A stretch of DNA of 64,000 nucleotides from NCBI RefSeq assembly GCF_015291645.1, contig NZ_CP030055.1:558001-622000 (forward strand), in the 5' to 3' direction. The notes under the pieces were generated by a model. The model was given only the letters and a program-made list of their open reading frames with translations. It was not told where the DNA came from and did no database searches. A program made the position numbers and the translations under genes. Below are positions 20,717 to 29,258 of the stretch, one piece after another. Source of the stretch: Bradyrhizobium sp. CCBAU 53340 (lineage in GTDB: Bacteria; Pseudomonadota; Alphaproteobacteria; Rhizobiales; Xanthobacteraceae). Each line of letters begins with the position of its first letter. Within the stretch, counting starts at the first letter, position 1.

Positions 20717-21166
20717 ATGCAGATGAACGACAGTCAGCGTATTCCGGCGTCCCAGGCCATTGTGTGGGCTGCGCTCAACGACCCGGACATTCTCAGGCGC
20801 TGCATTCCCGGCTGCCAATCTCTCGAGATGACGTCGCCGACGGAGATGGTTGCGACAGTGGTGCTGAAGGTCGGCCCGGTGAAGGCGACGTTCAGCGGCA
20901 AGGTGACGCTCGCCGATATCGATGCGCCCAACGGCTACCGCATCATCGGCGAAGGTGCCGGCGGCGTTGCGGGTTTTGCCAAGGGCGGCGCGACGGTCAG
21001 GCTGGAAGAAGAATCTCCCGGCGTCACCATCCTGCGCTACGAGGCGGACGCGCAGATCGGCGGCAAGCTCGCGCAGCTCGGCTCTCGCCTGATCGATTCG
21101 ACGTCGCGAAAGCTGGCCGCGAATTTCTTCGAAAGCTTCGCCGCATTGGTAGCGCCATCATCGTGA
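20717..21166 (+). CDS. coxG: CoxG-like SRPBCC protein
   Basis: This 149-residue SRPBCC-fold protein has the CoxG start (IPASQAIVWAALNDPDILRRCIPGCQSLE) and the core LKVGPVKATFSGKVTL and GFAKGGATVRL. Members of this family go with CODH-type hydroxylases and are implicated in enzyme maturation or membrane attachment. The usual C-terminal hydrophobic tail of some CoxG proteins is absent. It is divergent from coxS across 0.58 kb, so its link to the form II enzyme is by proximity. ATG 20717 follows the purine-rich GGTGGAAGCG. Confidence 0.85.
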   Translation: MQMNDSQRIPASQAIVWAALNDPDILRRCIPGCQSLEMTSPTEMVATVVLKVGPVKATFSGKVTLADIDAPNGYRIIGEGAGGVAGFAKGGATVRLEEESPGVTILRYEADAQIGGKLAQLGSRLIDSTSRKLAANFFESFAALVAPSS

Positions 21167-21662
21167 TTGCTGCGCAGCATCACTGATCGCGACGATACAA
21201 CATCGCCACAAACTCACCTGTCGTCCCGGACAAGCGTAGGGTTATCGCGTTTGAGAGCAGATTCCCTGCGGCGCATCCTTCGAGACGCCCGCCTTTGGCG
21301 GGCCCTCAGGATGAGGGCGGAGTGCGTGGCAGTTGTTTTAGCGAGTACCATTGCTGTTTAGCCTCATCCTGAGGAGACCGCGAAGCGGTCGTCTCGAAGG
21401 ACGAGGCGTGCGCACAGGAAGGCGATGCCGTCGTGCACCGCTTGGTGCGTTTTGCACTGTAGATCTAGGCAAAGACGCAAGCATCGACAACGAGATGCGC
21501 GACGAAACTTGCCGGTGATTTGCACTACTACCTTCCGCCTATACTAAGCCAGAAGCGACGATGTTGTAATTCCAAACGATGGTTCGCAGACAAACTGCGC
21601 ATCGCGAGTGCATCTCGCTCGGGCGCTCAATGCGGCGCGCACAACAACATCGGAGGGAATAC
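21167..21662. other. Intergenic region upstream of the PQQ alcohol dehydrogenase
   Basis: Its first half holds a dispersed palindromic repeat, listed separately, and a fragment of the family D repeat end near 21220. The second half is the dehydrogenase promoter region. TATACT at 21540-21545 could be a -10 box, but the nearest TTGCAC lies only 14 bases upstream, too close for a normal sigma-70 promoter. An activator-dependent promoter is likely. Confidence 0.45.
21274..21407. repeat. Dispersed imperfect palindrome (family E)
   Basis: The outer ends are CATCCTTCGAGACG and, inverted, CGTCTCGAAGGACGAG. Inner inverted copies CCTCAGGATGAGG and CCTCATCCTGAGG are separated by about 50 bases. This element type is common in bradyrhizobial intergenic DNA. 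Confidence 0.75.
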
Positions 21663-23378
21663 ATGACCTTTGGAACGAAGGGCTTCTTGGCTGGCATTTC
21701 GATGATTGCGATGCTGGCTGCCGCGACATCCACCGTTCGCGCCAACGACTCGGTGATCAAGGCGCAATCCGACCAGAACCAGTGGGCCGTCACCGGTCAC
21801 GACTACGGCAACACCCGTTTCAGCCCCCTCAAGCAAATCAATACCGAGAACGCCGGCAAGCTGACGCTGGCTTATTCGTTCTCGCTGGCCTCGCTGCGTT
21901 CGAACGAGTCCTCGCCGATCGTCGTCGGCAACACGCTCTACGTTTCGAGCTCCTGGGGCCCGAAATATGTCTACGCGCTCGACGCCGCCACGGGGCAGCG
22001 CAAATGGACCTATGAGCCCGATATTCCCGACGACGTGCTGCAATTCGCCTGCTGCGACGTGAACAATCGCGGCGTCTCCTATGCCGACGGCAAGATCTTC
22101 GTCGGCCGCCTCGACGGCAAGCTGACGGCGCTGGATGCGGCGACCGGCAAGGCGCTGTGGACCTCGAAGGTGGTCGACTACAAGCAGGGCTCGGTCATCA
22201 CCTCGCCGCCGCTCGTGGTGCGCGACAAGGTCATCACCGGCTTTGGCGGCGGCGAGTACGGCGCCCGCGGCGCGCTGCTGGCCTTCGACATCAACACCGG
22301 CAAGCAGGTGTGGCAGACCTACACCGTTCCCAACCCGGATGAGCCCGGCGGCGACAGCTGGAAGGGCGATACCGCCCAGCATGGCGGCGGCGCAGCCTGG
22401 CTGGTCGGCTCCTACGATCCGAAGAGCGACACGGTCTATTGGGGCACCAGCAATCCCGGCCCGTGGAACACCGCGGTGCGTTCGACCGGCGACGGCAATT
22501 TCGGCAAGCTGACCAATCTCTACACGGCTTCGACCCTCGCGCTCGATCCCAACACCGGCAAGATCAAGTGGCACATCCAGACCACGCCGGCCGATGCATG
22601 GGATTATGACGGCGTCAACGAAGCCGTGCTCGCCGACCTCAAGATCGGCGGAAGCACCGTGCCGGCTCTGATGAAGGCGGATCGCAACGGCTACTTCTTC
22701 GTCGCCAATCGCGAGACCGGCAAGGTGCTCTCGGCCGAGAAGTACGTCTTCTCGAACTGGGCCAAGAAGTGGGACGTCAACACCATGCGGGCGGAAGAGG
22801 ATCCGGACAAGCGTCCGGGCCCGAACCATCCGGCCAAGGACATCTGCCCGAACCTGATCGGCGGCAAGAACTGGCAACCGATGTCGTTCAACCCGCAGAC
22901 CGGCCTCGTCTACATCCCGTCGAACAATGTCTGCATGGACTGGTCGGTCGGCGATGTCTCCTACAAGCGCGGCGTGTTCTATCTCGGCGCCGAATTCCCG
23001 ACCAAGGAAGGTCCCGGCGGCTTCCTCGGCGAACTCATGGCCTGGGATCCGGTCGCTCAGAAGAAGGTCTGGTCGATCAAGGAAGACCTGCCTTTCAACG
23101 GCGGCACGCTGACCACCGGCGGCGGCCTGGTGTTCTCCGGCAACCTTCACGGCGACTTCCGCGCCATCGATGCGAAGAATGGCAAGGTGCTCTGGAGCAG
23201 GAATCTCGGCTCCGGCATTGGCGCCGGACCGGTGACCTATGAGGTCGGCGGTAAGCAGTATGTCGCCATCGTCGTCGGTCGCACGGCCTCGATCCCTGCG
23301 TTCCTGGGCGATATTGGCAAGAAGATGACGGCCGCTGCGCCCGAGGGCGGTTCTCTCTTCGTGTTCTCCGTCCAGTGA
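21663..23378 (+). CDS. PQQ-dependent alcohol dehydrogenase, lanthanide type (ExaF/XoxF-like)
   Basis: This is a periplasmic quinoprotein of 571 residues; ATG 21663 follows GGAGGG. The signal peptide ends around STVRAND. An eight-bladed propeller is indicated by repeated AxDxxTGKxxW motifs. Key residues are adjacent Cys130-Cys131 (disulfide ring), Glu198 in GGGEYGARG, and WDYDG with catalytic Asp314 and the extra Asp316 that marks lanthanide-dependent enzymes. Motifs such as NPGPWN and IKWHIQTTPADAWDYDG look closer to the ethanol dehydrogenase ExaF/PedH group than to XoxF methanol dehydrogenases. It likely oxidises short alcohols and passes electrons to the cytochrome encoded next. Confidence 0.9.
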   Translation: MTFGTKGFLAGISMIAMLAAATSTVRANDSVIKAQSDQNQWAVTGHDYGNTRFSPLKQINTENAGKLTLAYSFSLASLRSNESSPIVVGNTLYVSSSWGPKYVYALDAATGQRKWTYEPDIPDDVLQFACCDVNNRGVSYADGKIFVGRLDGKLTALDAATGKALWTSKVVDYKQGSVITSPPLVVRDKVITGFGGGEYGARGALLAFDINTGKQVWQTYTVPNPDEPGGDSWKGDTAQHGGGAAWLVGSYDPKSDTVYWGTSNPGPWNTAVRSTGDGNFGKLTNLYTASTLALDPNTGKIKWHIQTTPADAWDYDGVNEAVLADLKIGGSTVPALMKADRNGYFFVANRETGKVLSAEKYVFSNWAKKWDVNTMRAEEDPDKRPGPNHPAKDICPNLIGGKNWQPMSFNPQTGLVYIPSNNVCMDWSVGDVSYKRGVFYLGAEFPTKEGPGGFLGELMAWDPVAQKKVWSIKEDLPFNGGTLTTGGGLVFSGNLHGDFRAIDAKNGKVLWSRNLGSGIGAGPVTYEVGGKQYVAIVVGRTASIPAFLGDIGKKMTAAAPEGGSLFVFSVQ

Positions 23379-23384
23379 CCACTC

Positions 23385-23426
23385 GCGCGCGTATCCATGA
23401 GGTGACGGATACGCGCGCGTTTTTTT
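23385..23426 (+). terminator. Rho-independent terminator after the PQQ dehydrogenase
   Basis: The stem GCGCGCGTATCC (23385-23396) pairs perfectly with GGATACGCGCGC (23407-23418), with a 10-base loop, and is followed by G and seven T. It begins within ten bases of the stop codon. Downstream expression of the cytochrome gene would need read-through or a second promoter. Confidence 0.9.
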
Positions 23427-23506
23427 AAAGACGAGAGTTGCGGCATCGGCCGATGCCTCGTGCCGCAACGCTTGATCCAAACAATTCCCAACTGCGGGAG
23501 ATGAGG

Positions 23507-24685
23507 ATGCGCCGGAATCATCTTGGAATCGGCAACAGCCGAAATCGCGCCATCGCCGGACTTGTTGCGTGCGCCGCTGCGATGATCGCTCCCCTCGCTC
23601 ACGCGGACGAGGTGCAGCCGTTCCGCCTCTGCGCCGATCCTACCAACCTGCCGTTCTCGAGCGACAGCCCCTCGCAGCCGGGGTTCTATGTCGAGATCGG
23701 ACAGGCGCTGGCGCAGGCGCTCGGCCGTCCCATCGCCTTTGACTGGTACAAATCCTATTTCGGCAAGCGGACCGTGCGCGTCACGCTGCTCGGCAAGCAA
23801 TGCGACGCCATGATCGGACTGCCGCGCTCCGAGGATTTCATGGGACCGGCCGTGATCTTCTCCAACACCTTCGCAAAGGAGGGTTATGCGCTGGTGGCGG
23901 CGAAGGGACAGGCGATCGGCGGCATCGACGGCCTCAAGGGCAAGCGCGTCGCGGTGCAGTTCGCCAGCACGCCGCAAAACCTGCTCGCGAGCCGCGACGA
24001 TGTCCAGAAGGTGACCGTGCTGTCGCCGGAGGAGGGCATGCAGGCGCTCGAGCAGGGCAAGGTGGACGTCGCCTTCATCTGGGGACCTGTCGCCGGCTGG
24101 CTGAACAAGACCAGCTACAATGATCGCTATCAGATTCAGCTGACCGAAGGCGAAGGTCTGTCATGGGATGCCGCCATCGGATTTGCGAAGACGTCGACCG
24201 AGCTCCGGGATCGTGTCGATGCCGTCTTGCCGCAGCTTGAGAAGACGATCGGCAAGCTTGCGGTGAAGTACGGCTTGCCGACAGGGCAGCCGGTGCGCTT
24301 CGGCGCGGCCCGGGCAGCGCCGGCGGGAACAACGACGGGGACGGGAACGGGGCCCGCCGTGGTGCAGATCGCCAACGTGGTGGCGACCGAGACCAAGGGC
24401 GATGCGTCTGCGCCAAATGCGGAGGCCGTCGGGGCAGGCAAGGAGATCTTCAACGGCACCTGCGCGCATTGTCACGGTCCCGACGCGATCCAGAGCGAGC
24501 GGAAGATCGACCTCCGGCTCCTGCGTCACCGCTACGGCGACGACATGCGCGACACGTTCTGGAAGACCGTGCATGAAGGCCGGCCGTCCAAGGGCATGCC
24601 GGCCTGGAAGGAAGTGTTCACCGACGAACAGTTCGACAGCATCTATTCCTTCTTGCTGACGGTTCAGGCCGAATCGAACGACTGA
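23507..24685 (+). CDS. XoxJ-like periplasmic binding protein fused to cytochrome c
   Basis: The protein has 392 residues from ATG 23507 (GGGAG upstream; ATG 23501 is possible). After a signal peptide ending APLAHADE comes a periplasmic solute-binding domain (FRLCADPTNLPFSSD, QCDAMIGLPRS, LKGKRVAVQF, WGPVAGWL) as in MoxJ/XoxJ proteins next to quinoprotein dehydrogenases. A TG-rich linker around residue 280 leads to a cytochrome c domain with haem motif CAHCH near residue 320 and a Met ligand in GMPAW. Usually XoxJ and the cytochrome are separate genes; here they are one. It probably assists the dehydrogenase and accepts its electrons. Confidence 0.85.
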   Translation: MRRNHLGIGNSRNRAIAGLVACAAAMIAPLAHADEVQPFRLCADPTNLPFSSDSPSQPGFYVEIGQALAQALGRPIAFDWYKSYFGKRTVRVTLLGKQCDAMIGLPRSEDFMGPAVIFSNTFAKEGYALVAAKGQAIGGIDGLKGKRVAVQFASTPQNLLASRDDVQKVTVLSPEEGMQALEQGKVDVAFIWGPVAGWLNKTSYNDRYQIQLTEGEGLSWDAAIGFAKTSTELRDRVDAVLPQLEKTIGKLAVKYGLPTGQPVRFGAARAAPAGTTTGTGTGPAVVQIANVVATETKGDASAPNAEAVGAGKEIFNGTCAHCHGPDAIQSERKIDLRLLRHRYGDDMRDTFWKTVHEGRPSKGMPAWKEVFTDEQFDSIYSFLLTVQAESND

Positions 24686-24847
24686 ACGGCCTTGACCTGA
24701 CGGGAGCGAGAAGATGTGCTAGCGTCGAGGCGGCATCATCCCGGGCGGGGGCAGCATGGATGTGTTGCTTCCGCTCCTGCGGTCGATGCCCGTGCCGTGC
24801 AGTCTCGCGCGGTGGAGTCTTGTACGGTGGACTCTTGGGAAGGCGCC

Positions 24848-25534
24848 ATGACCAGCTTCCTGATCATCGATGATCATCCGCTGTTTCGCGAGGCGCTCGG
24901 CAATGCGGTGCGTCTGGCCTTGCCGGAGGCGCGGATCCTCGAGGCGATGTCGATCGAGGACGCCCTGCATATCCTCTCGGCCGAACAGGGTATCGACCTC
25001 GCGCTGCTCGACCTCTCACTGCCGGATGCGACCGGATTCTCCGGCTTCCTCCGCCTGCGTGAGACCCATCCGCGCCTGCCTGTCGCCATCGTGTCAAGCG
25101 AGGAGGACCAGCACGTGGTCCGCGAAGCGCTGGCGCTGGGCGCCGCGGGGTACCTGCCCAAGTCGACCTCCAAGCGCGAACTGGCGCAGTCGATCGAGGG
25201 CGTGCTCAGCGGATCGGTGTCGGTGCCGAAGGATTTTGTCGTCGCACCGCACCGACGACGGGCCGATGGCAACAAGGCGCTCGAGGTCAAGTTGCGCGAG
25301 CTCACGGGGCAGCAGCTTCGCGTGCTCGACCTGCTGCGTCGCGGTTTTCCGAACCGGCAGATCGCCCAGGAGCTTCGGCTCGCGGAATCCACGGTCAAGG
25401 CGCACATCACCGAGATCCTGCGCAAGCTCGGCCTGTTCAGCCGGAACAAGGCAATCGTCGAGATCGGCAAGATGGACCTGCCCGATCCCAAGAGCCGACC
25501 CAATGCGCGCGTCGATCGCGGGAGGCCGCAATAA
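24848..25534 (+). CDS. LuxR-type response regulator 1
   Basis: The protein has 228 residues from ATG 24848. The receiver domain (residues 1 to about 120) has acidic pocket DDH, phospho-acceptor Asp55 in LLDLSLPD and Lys105 in YLPKS. The C-terminal LuxR/NarL helix-turn-helix is LTGQQLRVLDLLRRG through RQIAQELRLAESTVKAHITEIL. It resembles ExaE/AgmR-type regulators of PQQ alcohol dehydrogenases in pseudomonads, and the position next to such a dehydrogenase supports that role. A paralogue follows directly. The promoter targets are inferred. Confidence 0.88.
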   Translation: MTSFLIIDDHPLFREALGNAVRLALPEARILEAMSIEDALHILSAEQGIDLALLDLSLPDATGFSGFLRLRETHPRLPVAIVSSEEDQHVVREALALGAAGYLPKSTSKRELAQSIEGVLSGSVSVPKDFVVAPHRRRADGNKALEVKLRELTGQQLRVLDLLRRGFPNRQIAQELRLAESTVKAHITEILRKLGLFSRNKAIVEIGKMDLPDPKSRPNARVDRGRPQ

Positions 25535-25646
25535 TACGGCACGTCGTCTTGACCTGGATCCATTTGACCTAGATCAATCTGGTTCGCTCTGGCTCGGACA
25601 TGCTTTATATACGTCAGCGCAGGCAACGATCTGGGAATGGTCCAAC

Positions 25647-26345
25647 GTGACACGATTTCTCATTGTCGAAGATCATCCGCTGTTTCGCGAAGCCCTGGAA
25701 GGCGCCCTGCAACTGGCGACGCCCGAGGCTGTCATCCTGCAGGCCACCTCGATTGACGGCGCGCTCGGCCTGCTGTCGTCGACAGACGGAATTGACCTCG
25801 TCCTTCTCGACCTTTCGATGCCGGGGACGACAGGCCTGTCGGGGATCATCCGCATCAGGAAGGCGTTTCCGCGGATTCCGGTCATCATCGTATCCGGGTA
25901 CCAGGATCCGCAAATCATCGGCAGCGCATTATCGCTCGGCGTATCCGGCTACATCCTCAAATCCTCTTCGAAACGAGAGCTTGCGCAGGCGATCAGTGAG
26001 GTCTTGCGCGGCTCGATCTGCCTGCCGGATGCGTATCGCGGTTTGGCGCGGCCACCGCGGTCCGGAGGCCCCGCCCAGGAGCTGTTGAAGCGCCTGCACG
26101 ACCTGACGTCGCAGCAATTGCGCGTCCTGGAAATGCTCCAGCGTGGCCTTCAGAACAAGCAGATCGCCTATGAGCTGAAGATTTCGGAGACCACCGTGAA
26201 GGTCCACGTCTCCGACATCCTGCGCAAGCTCAACGTGATGAGCCGCACCAAAGCCATCGTCGAAATGTCCAGAATTGATTTCGTGACGCTGGCAGCCGAG
26301 GGCTCCGCGTCAAGGCGCGAGTGTGCCCAGTCGGATCAGCCTTGA
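25647..26345 (+). CDS. LuxR-type response regulator 2 (paralogue)
   Basis: The protein has 232 residues from GTG 25647 (VTRFLIVEDHPLFREAL). Upstream open frame to 24870 runs through the first regulator in another frame and is not coding. The phospho-acceptor is Asp55 in LLDLSMPG; the output helix-turn-helix is NKQIAYELKISETTVKVHVSDILRKL. It is closely similar to regulator 1 throughout, so the pair arose by tandem duplication. They may share one kinase or split the response, as PedR-type regulators do. Confidence 0.87.
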   Translation: MTRFLIVEDHPLFREALEGALQLATPEAVILQATSIDGALGLLSSTDGIDLVLLDLSMPGTTGLSGIIRIRKAFPRIPVIIVSGYQDPQIIGSALSLGVSGYILKSSSKRELAQAISEVLRGSICLPDAYRGLARPPRSGGPAQELLKRLHDLTSQQLRVLEMLQRGLQNKQIAYELKISETTVKVHVSDILRKLNVMSRTKAIVEMSRIDFVTLAAEGSASRRECAQSDQP

Positions 26346-26439
26346 GGTGAGTCTTCCGCAGCCACGTCGCGCCAACCGAGGTGCTCGTTGGTTAAGACTA
26401 TCCTTGAGGGATCATTGGCCTGGCGGAATGTAAGATATT

Positions 26440-26468
26440 ACCCCTACTGTGCATGGGGTTGTTTTCGA
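26440..26468. terminator. Possible terminator between convergent regulator and kinase
   Basis: ACCCC (26440-26444) and GGGGT (26455-26459) form a short stem with a 10-base loop, followed by TGTTTT. It is weak, but placed correctly after regulator 2. Confidence 0.35.
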
Positions 26469-26470
26469 TA

Positions 26471-27829
26471 TCAGCTCAGCAGGAACGACAGCAGCGCCCG
26501 CATCTCGGCGGGCTTGATCGGCTTCTTCAGCACCTCGAGGCCGACGAGGCTCGCCTCCTTCGCGGCTTGTTCGGAATAGTCGGCCGTAATGATCATGGCG
26601 GGGGTGTCGAGCTTCAGATGCTCCCGGACGTCGGCAATGGCGGACAAGCCGCTCTCGCGGTGATCGAGGTGGAGATCGGCGATGATCGCATCCGGCGCGC
26701 CGCCGAGCTCGCTGAGGCGCACCAATGCGTCCGCGGTCGACCGCGTCGTCGCGACGTCGCAGCCCCATCCCTCCAGCAGGGCGGCCATCGCTTCCGCGCC
26801 GTTCGGATCGTTCTCGATCAGCAGGATCTTGGCGCCTTCGAGTCCGCCACAGTGCCGCTCCGCGAGTTTGACCTCGTGCACCTCGCCACTGGCTTCGGTG
26901 AGGTCGGCTGACGCCAGCTCCAGGGTGAAGGTCGATCCCCGGCCGACCCGCGACGACAGCCGTACCTCGTGTCCCAGCACGGTTGCGAAACGGCGGACGA
27001 TGGACAGGCCGAGCCCGAAACCAGCCTGGTCGGTGGCGCTCGCTTCGCCGCGCTGGAACTCGCGGAAGATCGCTTCCTGCTGCGCCTTCGCAATTCCCGG
27101 CCCGGTGTCGGAGACCTGGATGCAGATGTGGTCGCCTCGCGGCCGGCACCCCATGATGACGCCGCCGCTGCGGGTATAGCGAATCGCATTCGCCAGCAGG
27201 TTCTGCAGGATCCTGCGCAGCATCATGGCGTCGGAAAACACCGCGAGCGAGGAAGGACGAATGCGCAAGGAAAGACCTTGCCTCCAGACGGCCGGCTCGA
27301 ACTCGTTTCGCAGCTGGTCGAACAGGGGGGCGAGCGTAATCGGCCGCACGTCGGGCCGAAGAGCGCCCGCATCGAGCTTTGCGATCTCCAGCAGCGAGCG
27401 CAGCAGATCTTCCAGCGTCACCAGCGAGCGGTCGACCTGATCGATAAGAACGCCCGCTTCCTGCGATTCCATCATCTCGGTCAGTGCCGACAGCGTCAGG
27501 CGTGCCGCGTTGAGGGGCTGCAACAAATCGTGGGTGACGGAGATCAGCACCGAGGATTTCAGCGAGCTTGCGGCCTCGGCCTGCTGCTTGGCGCGGTAGA
27601 GACCCTGATTGGCGCGCTCGACCGAATGCAGCGCCTCGCGCAGCTGATGGGTCCGGTCGCGCACCTTGTGATCGAGCGCGATGGCGGTCTCGAACAATGA
27701 AAAGGCGTTGAGCTGCTGGTCCATCGAGCGTTCGACGCGCGACATCAGCGCGGCATTGATCTTCTTCAGCTTCGCGGCTTCGCGCTGGAGCTGCTCGACG
27801 GTTTGAGTGTCCTGCCAGCTCTCCGTCAC
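26471..27829 (-). CDS. Hybrid sensor histidine kinase with C-terminal receiver
   Basis: The protein has 452 residues from GTG 27829, whose GTGA overlaps the stop of the FIST gene, so translation is probably coupled. There is no transmembrane segment or PAS domain; residues 10-95 look coiled-coil. The H-box is SVTHDLLQPLNAARL with His100. N, G1 and G2 boxes are LQNLLANAIRYT, DTGPGIA and GFGLGLSIV. The C-terminal receiver has ILLIENDP, ADLHLD and LKKPIKP. The cytoplasmic kinase probably takes its signal from the FIST protein and phosphorylates the LuxR regulators. The architecture resembles ErcS'-type kinases of the Pseudomonas ethanol oxidation system. Confidence 0.88.
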   Translation of the reverse strand: MTESWQDTQTVEQLQREAAKLKKINAALMSRVERSMDQQLNAFSLFETAIALDHKVRDRTHQLREALHSVERANQGLYRAKQQAEAASSLKSSVLISVTHDLLQPLNAARLTLSALTEMMESQEAGVLIDQVDRSLVTLEDLLRSLLEIAKLDAGALRPDVRPITLAPLFDQLRNEFEPAVWRQGLSLRIRPSSLAVFSDAMMLRRILQNLLANAIRYTRSGGVIMGCRPRGDHICIQVSDTGPGIAKAQQEAIFREFQRGEASATDQAGFGLGLSIVRRFATVLGHEVRLSSRVGRGSTFTLELASADLTEASGEVHEVKLAERHCGGLEGAKILLIENDPNGAEAMAALLEGWGCDVATTRSTADALVRLSELGGAPDAIIADLHLDHRESGLSAIADVREHLKLDTPAMIITADYSEQAAKEASLVGLEVLKKPIKPAEMRALLSFLLS

Positions 27830-28992
27830 GCCGGGCGCCTTCCGATCGCAACGCCGGTGAAGGTCTGGTTCACGTGCATGGAGCCGAACTGTTCGCCATA
27901 GGTGTGGAATCCGACGACGCGGTTCTGCCGGTACAGCTCGGACATGTCGCGCGCGAGCTGATGCTGCTCGGCATCCAGCCGGCGGAGCAGGCATTCGAAA
28001 CCGATATAGAGCGAGACGTCTCCGATCTGGTCGCGGATCTCGGCGAAGGTCTCGTGCGTCGCACCGACCAGACTTTTCGACGAGGCCGCCGTCAGCACCA
28101 TGCCCTCGTCGATCGCGCAGAAGAAATGCAGGGAGCCGTCCGGCTCGACCCGCTGGATCGATCGCGCGTAATAGGAGCCGCCGACGCGCACCAGGACCGG
28201 ATGGGATGCGAAGGAGAACGGGTCGAGCTTGGCGTCCATGATCCCGACCACGCGCGAATATTCCTTGGCCGCCGGCTCGGCATTCAGCTCCCTGACCGTT
28301 CGATTTTCGATGTCGGCCTCCGTGACCACCATCTTCTGCGCCCGCGGCTCGAAATTGTCGCATTTGAAGACCCGGAACGGCAGCGACGTGCTCAGGAGGA
28401 TCAGCAGGGCGGCGTTGGTGTGGGCCTTACCGTCGAAGAACACGAAGGTCCTTTCGAAGCGCATTCCGTCGCCCGCGGACCCGCCGACCACAGGGATGTC
28501 GTCGAGCGAGGCATAGAGCGCGGACATCACCGCCTCTTCGCGGCGGCACAGGCCGTCGATCAAGACCAGGCCGAAGGGACTGCCGCGATCGATTTGCGGG
28601 CTCGCCCGCAGCAGCTCGTGCCGCAGCTCGCCGCCGATCCTGCGGCCGTCCTCTACCTGGAAGCTGTCGAGGTTGAGAATGGGCCGCACCGCGGCCGAGA
28701 AGTCCGCGCGGCTGAAGGCGAGAGCCACGACGCTGTTCTCGTCCCAGCCGTCAGGGGCAAGCTCGCCCGCGGTGGTGCAGCCGCAGACCTGGGTCTCGTC
28801 GAATTGCCGGGTGATCTCGGCGACGAAATGATGGGGGTCGTAACGCGGAGAGAGAAAGACCAGGATCAGTGCCAGCTCGTCGGACGGGAGCTGGGCCGCA
28901 AGCTCGGCCACGGCTTCATCGACGGTCGCCGCCTTCGATTTGGCAACGGCAACACCAGACGCTCCGTCAAACCGAAACTCGGTTTGCCCCAC
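27826..28992 (-). CDS. FIST sensory domain protein
   Basis: The product is 388 residues from GTG 28992 with GGGAG upstream. It carries the FIST-N and FIST-C signature: CGCTTAGELAPDGWDENSVVAL, FVFFDGKAHTNAALLILL, YSRVVGIMD and VVGFHTYGEQFG. FIST domains are intracellular small-molecule sensors linked to signalling proteins. It is the upstream partner of the kinase, with overlapping stop and start. The ligand is unknown; an alcohol-oxidation metabolite or redox cue is a guess from the genomic context. Confidence 0.88.
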   Translation of the reverse strand: MGQTEFRFDGASGVAVAKSKAATVDEAVAELAAQLPSDELALILVFLSPRYDPHHFVAEITRQFDETQVCGCTTAGELAPDGWDENSVVALAFSRADFSAAVRPILNLDSFQVEDGRRIGGELRHELLRASPQIDRGSPFGLVLIDGLCRREEAVMSALYASLDDIPVVGGSAGDGMRFERTFVFFDGKAHTNAALLILLSTSLPFRVFKCDNFEPRAQKMVVTEADIENRTVRELNAEPAAKEYSRVVGIMDAKLDPFSFASHPVLVRVGGSYYARSIQRVEPDGSLHFFCAIDEGMVLTAASSKSLVGATHETFAEIRDQIGDVSLYIGFECLLRRLDAEQHQLARDMSELYRQNRVVGFHTYGEQFGSMHVNQTFTGVAIGRRPA

Positions 28993-29258
28993 TCCGCTTC
29001 TCCCTCGAGGACTAGCTTGGTCTAACGCCAAGTGCGTGATTATTGCCCGACAAGTGCCGCAAGAATAAGGCGTTTTCCGTTTAGCCGCAACACGCGAGGT
29101 CGCCGGGGGCCGCTCTCGCTGCTCGGAGATTCTCCGCTCCAGCATGCAGATCGGAAGAATTTACCGCCCTTTATCGATTGTGCCTTAGTTTTGCGCATCC
29201 AGGTCTGGGGGCGGGGCGCCTCCCGATCGCGGCTGAAGACTAAAATGGGGGTTTGGGA

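Noticed and set aside
21627..23480. 617-residue open frame antisense to the PQQ dehydrogenase
   Set aside because: It mirrors a clearly conserved quinoprotein gene, its translation is rich in Arg, Gly, Val and Ala with no family motif, and long antisense frames are expected at this G/C content.
26412..27851. 479-residue frame over the histidine kinase
   Set aside because: It is in a different minus-strand frame from the kinase, which has all H, N, G and receiver motifs in its own frame.
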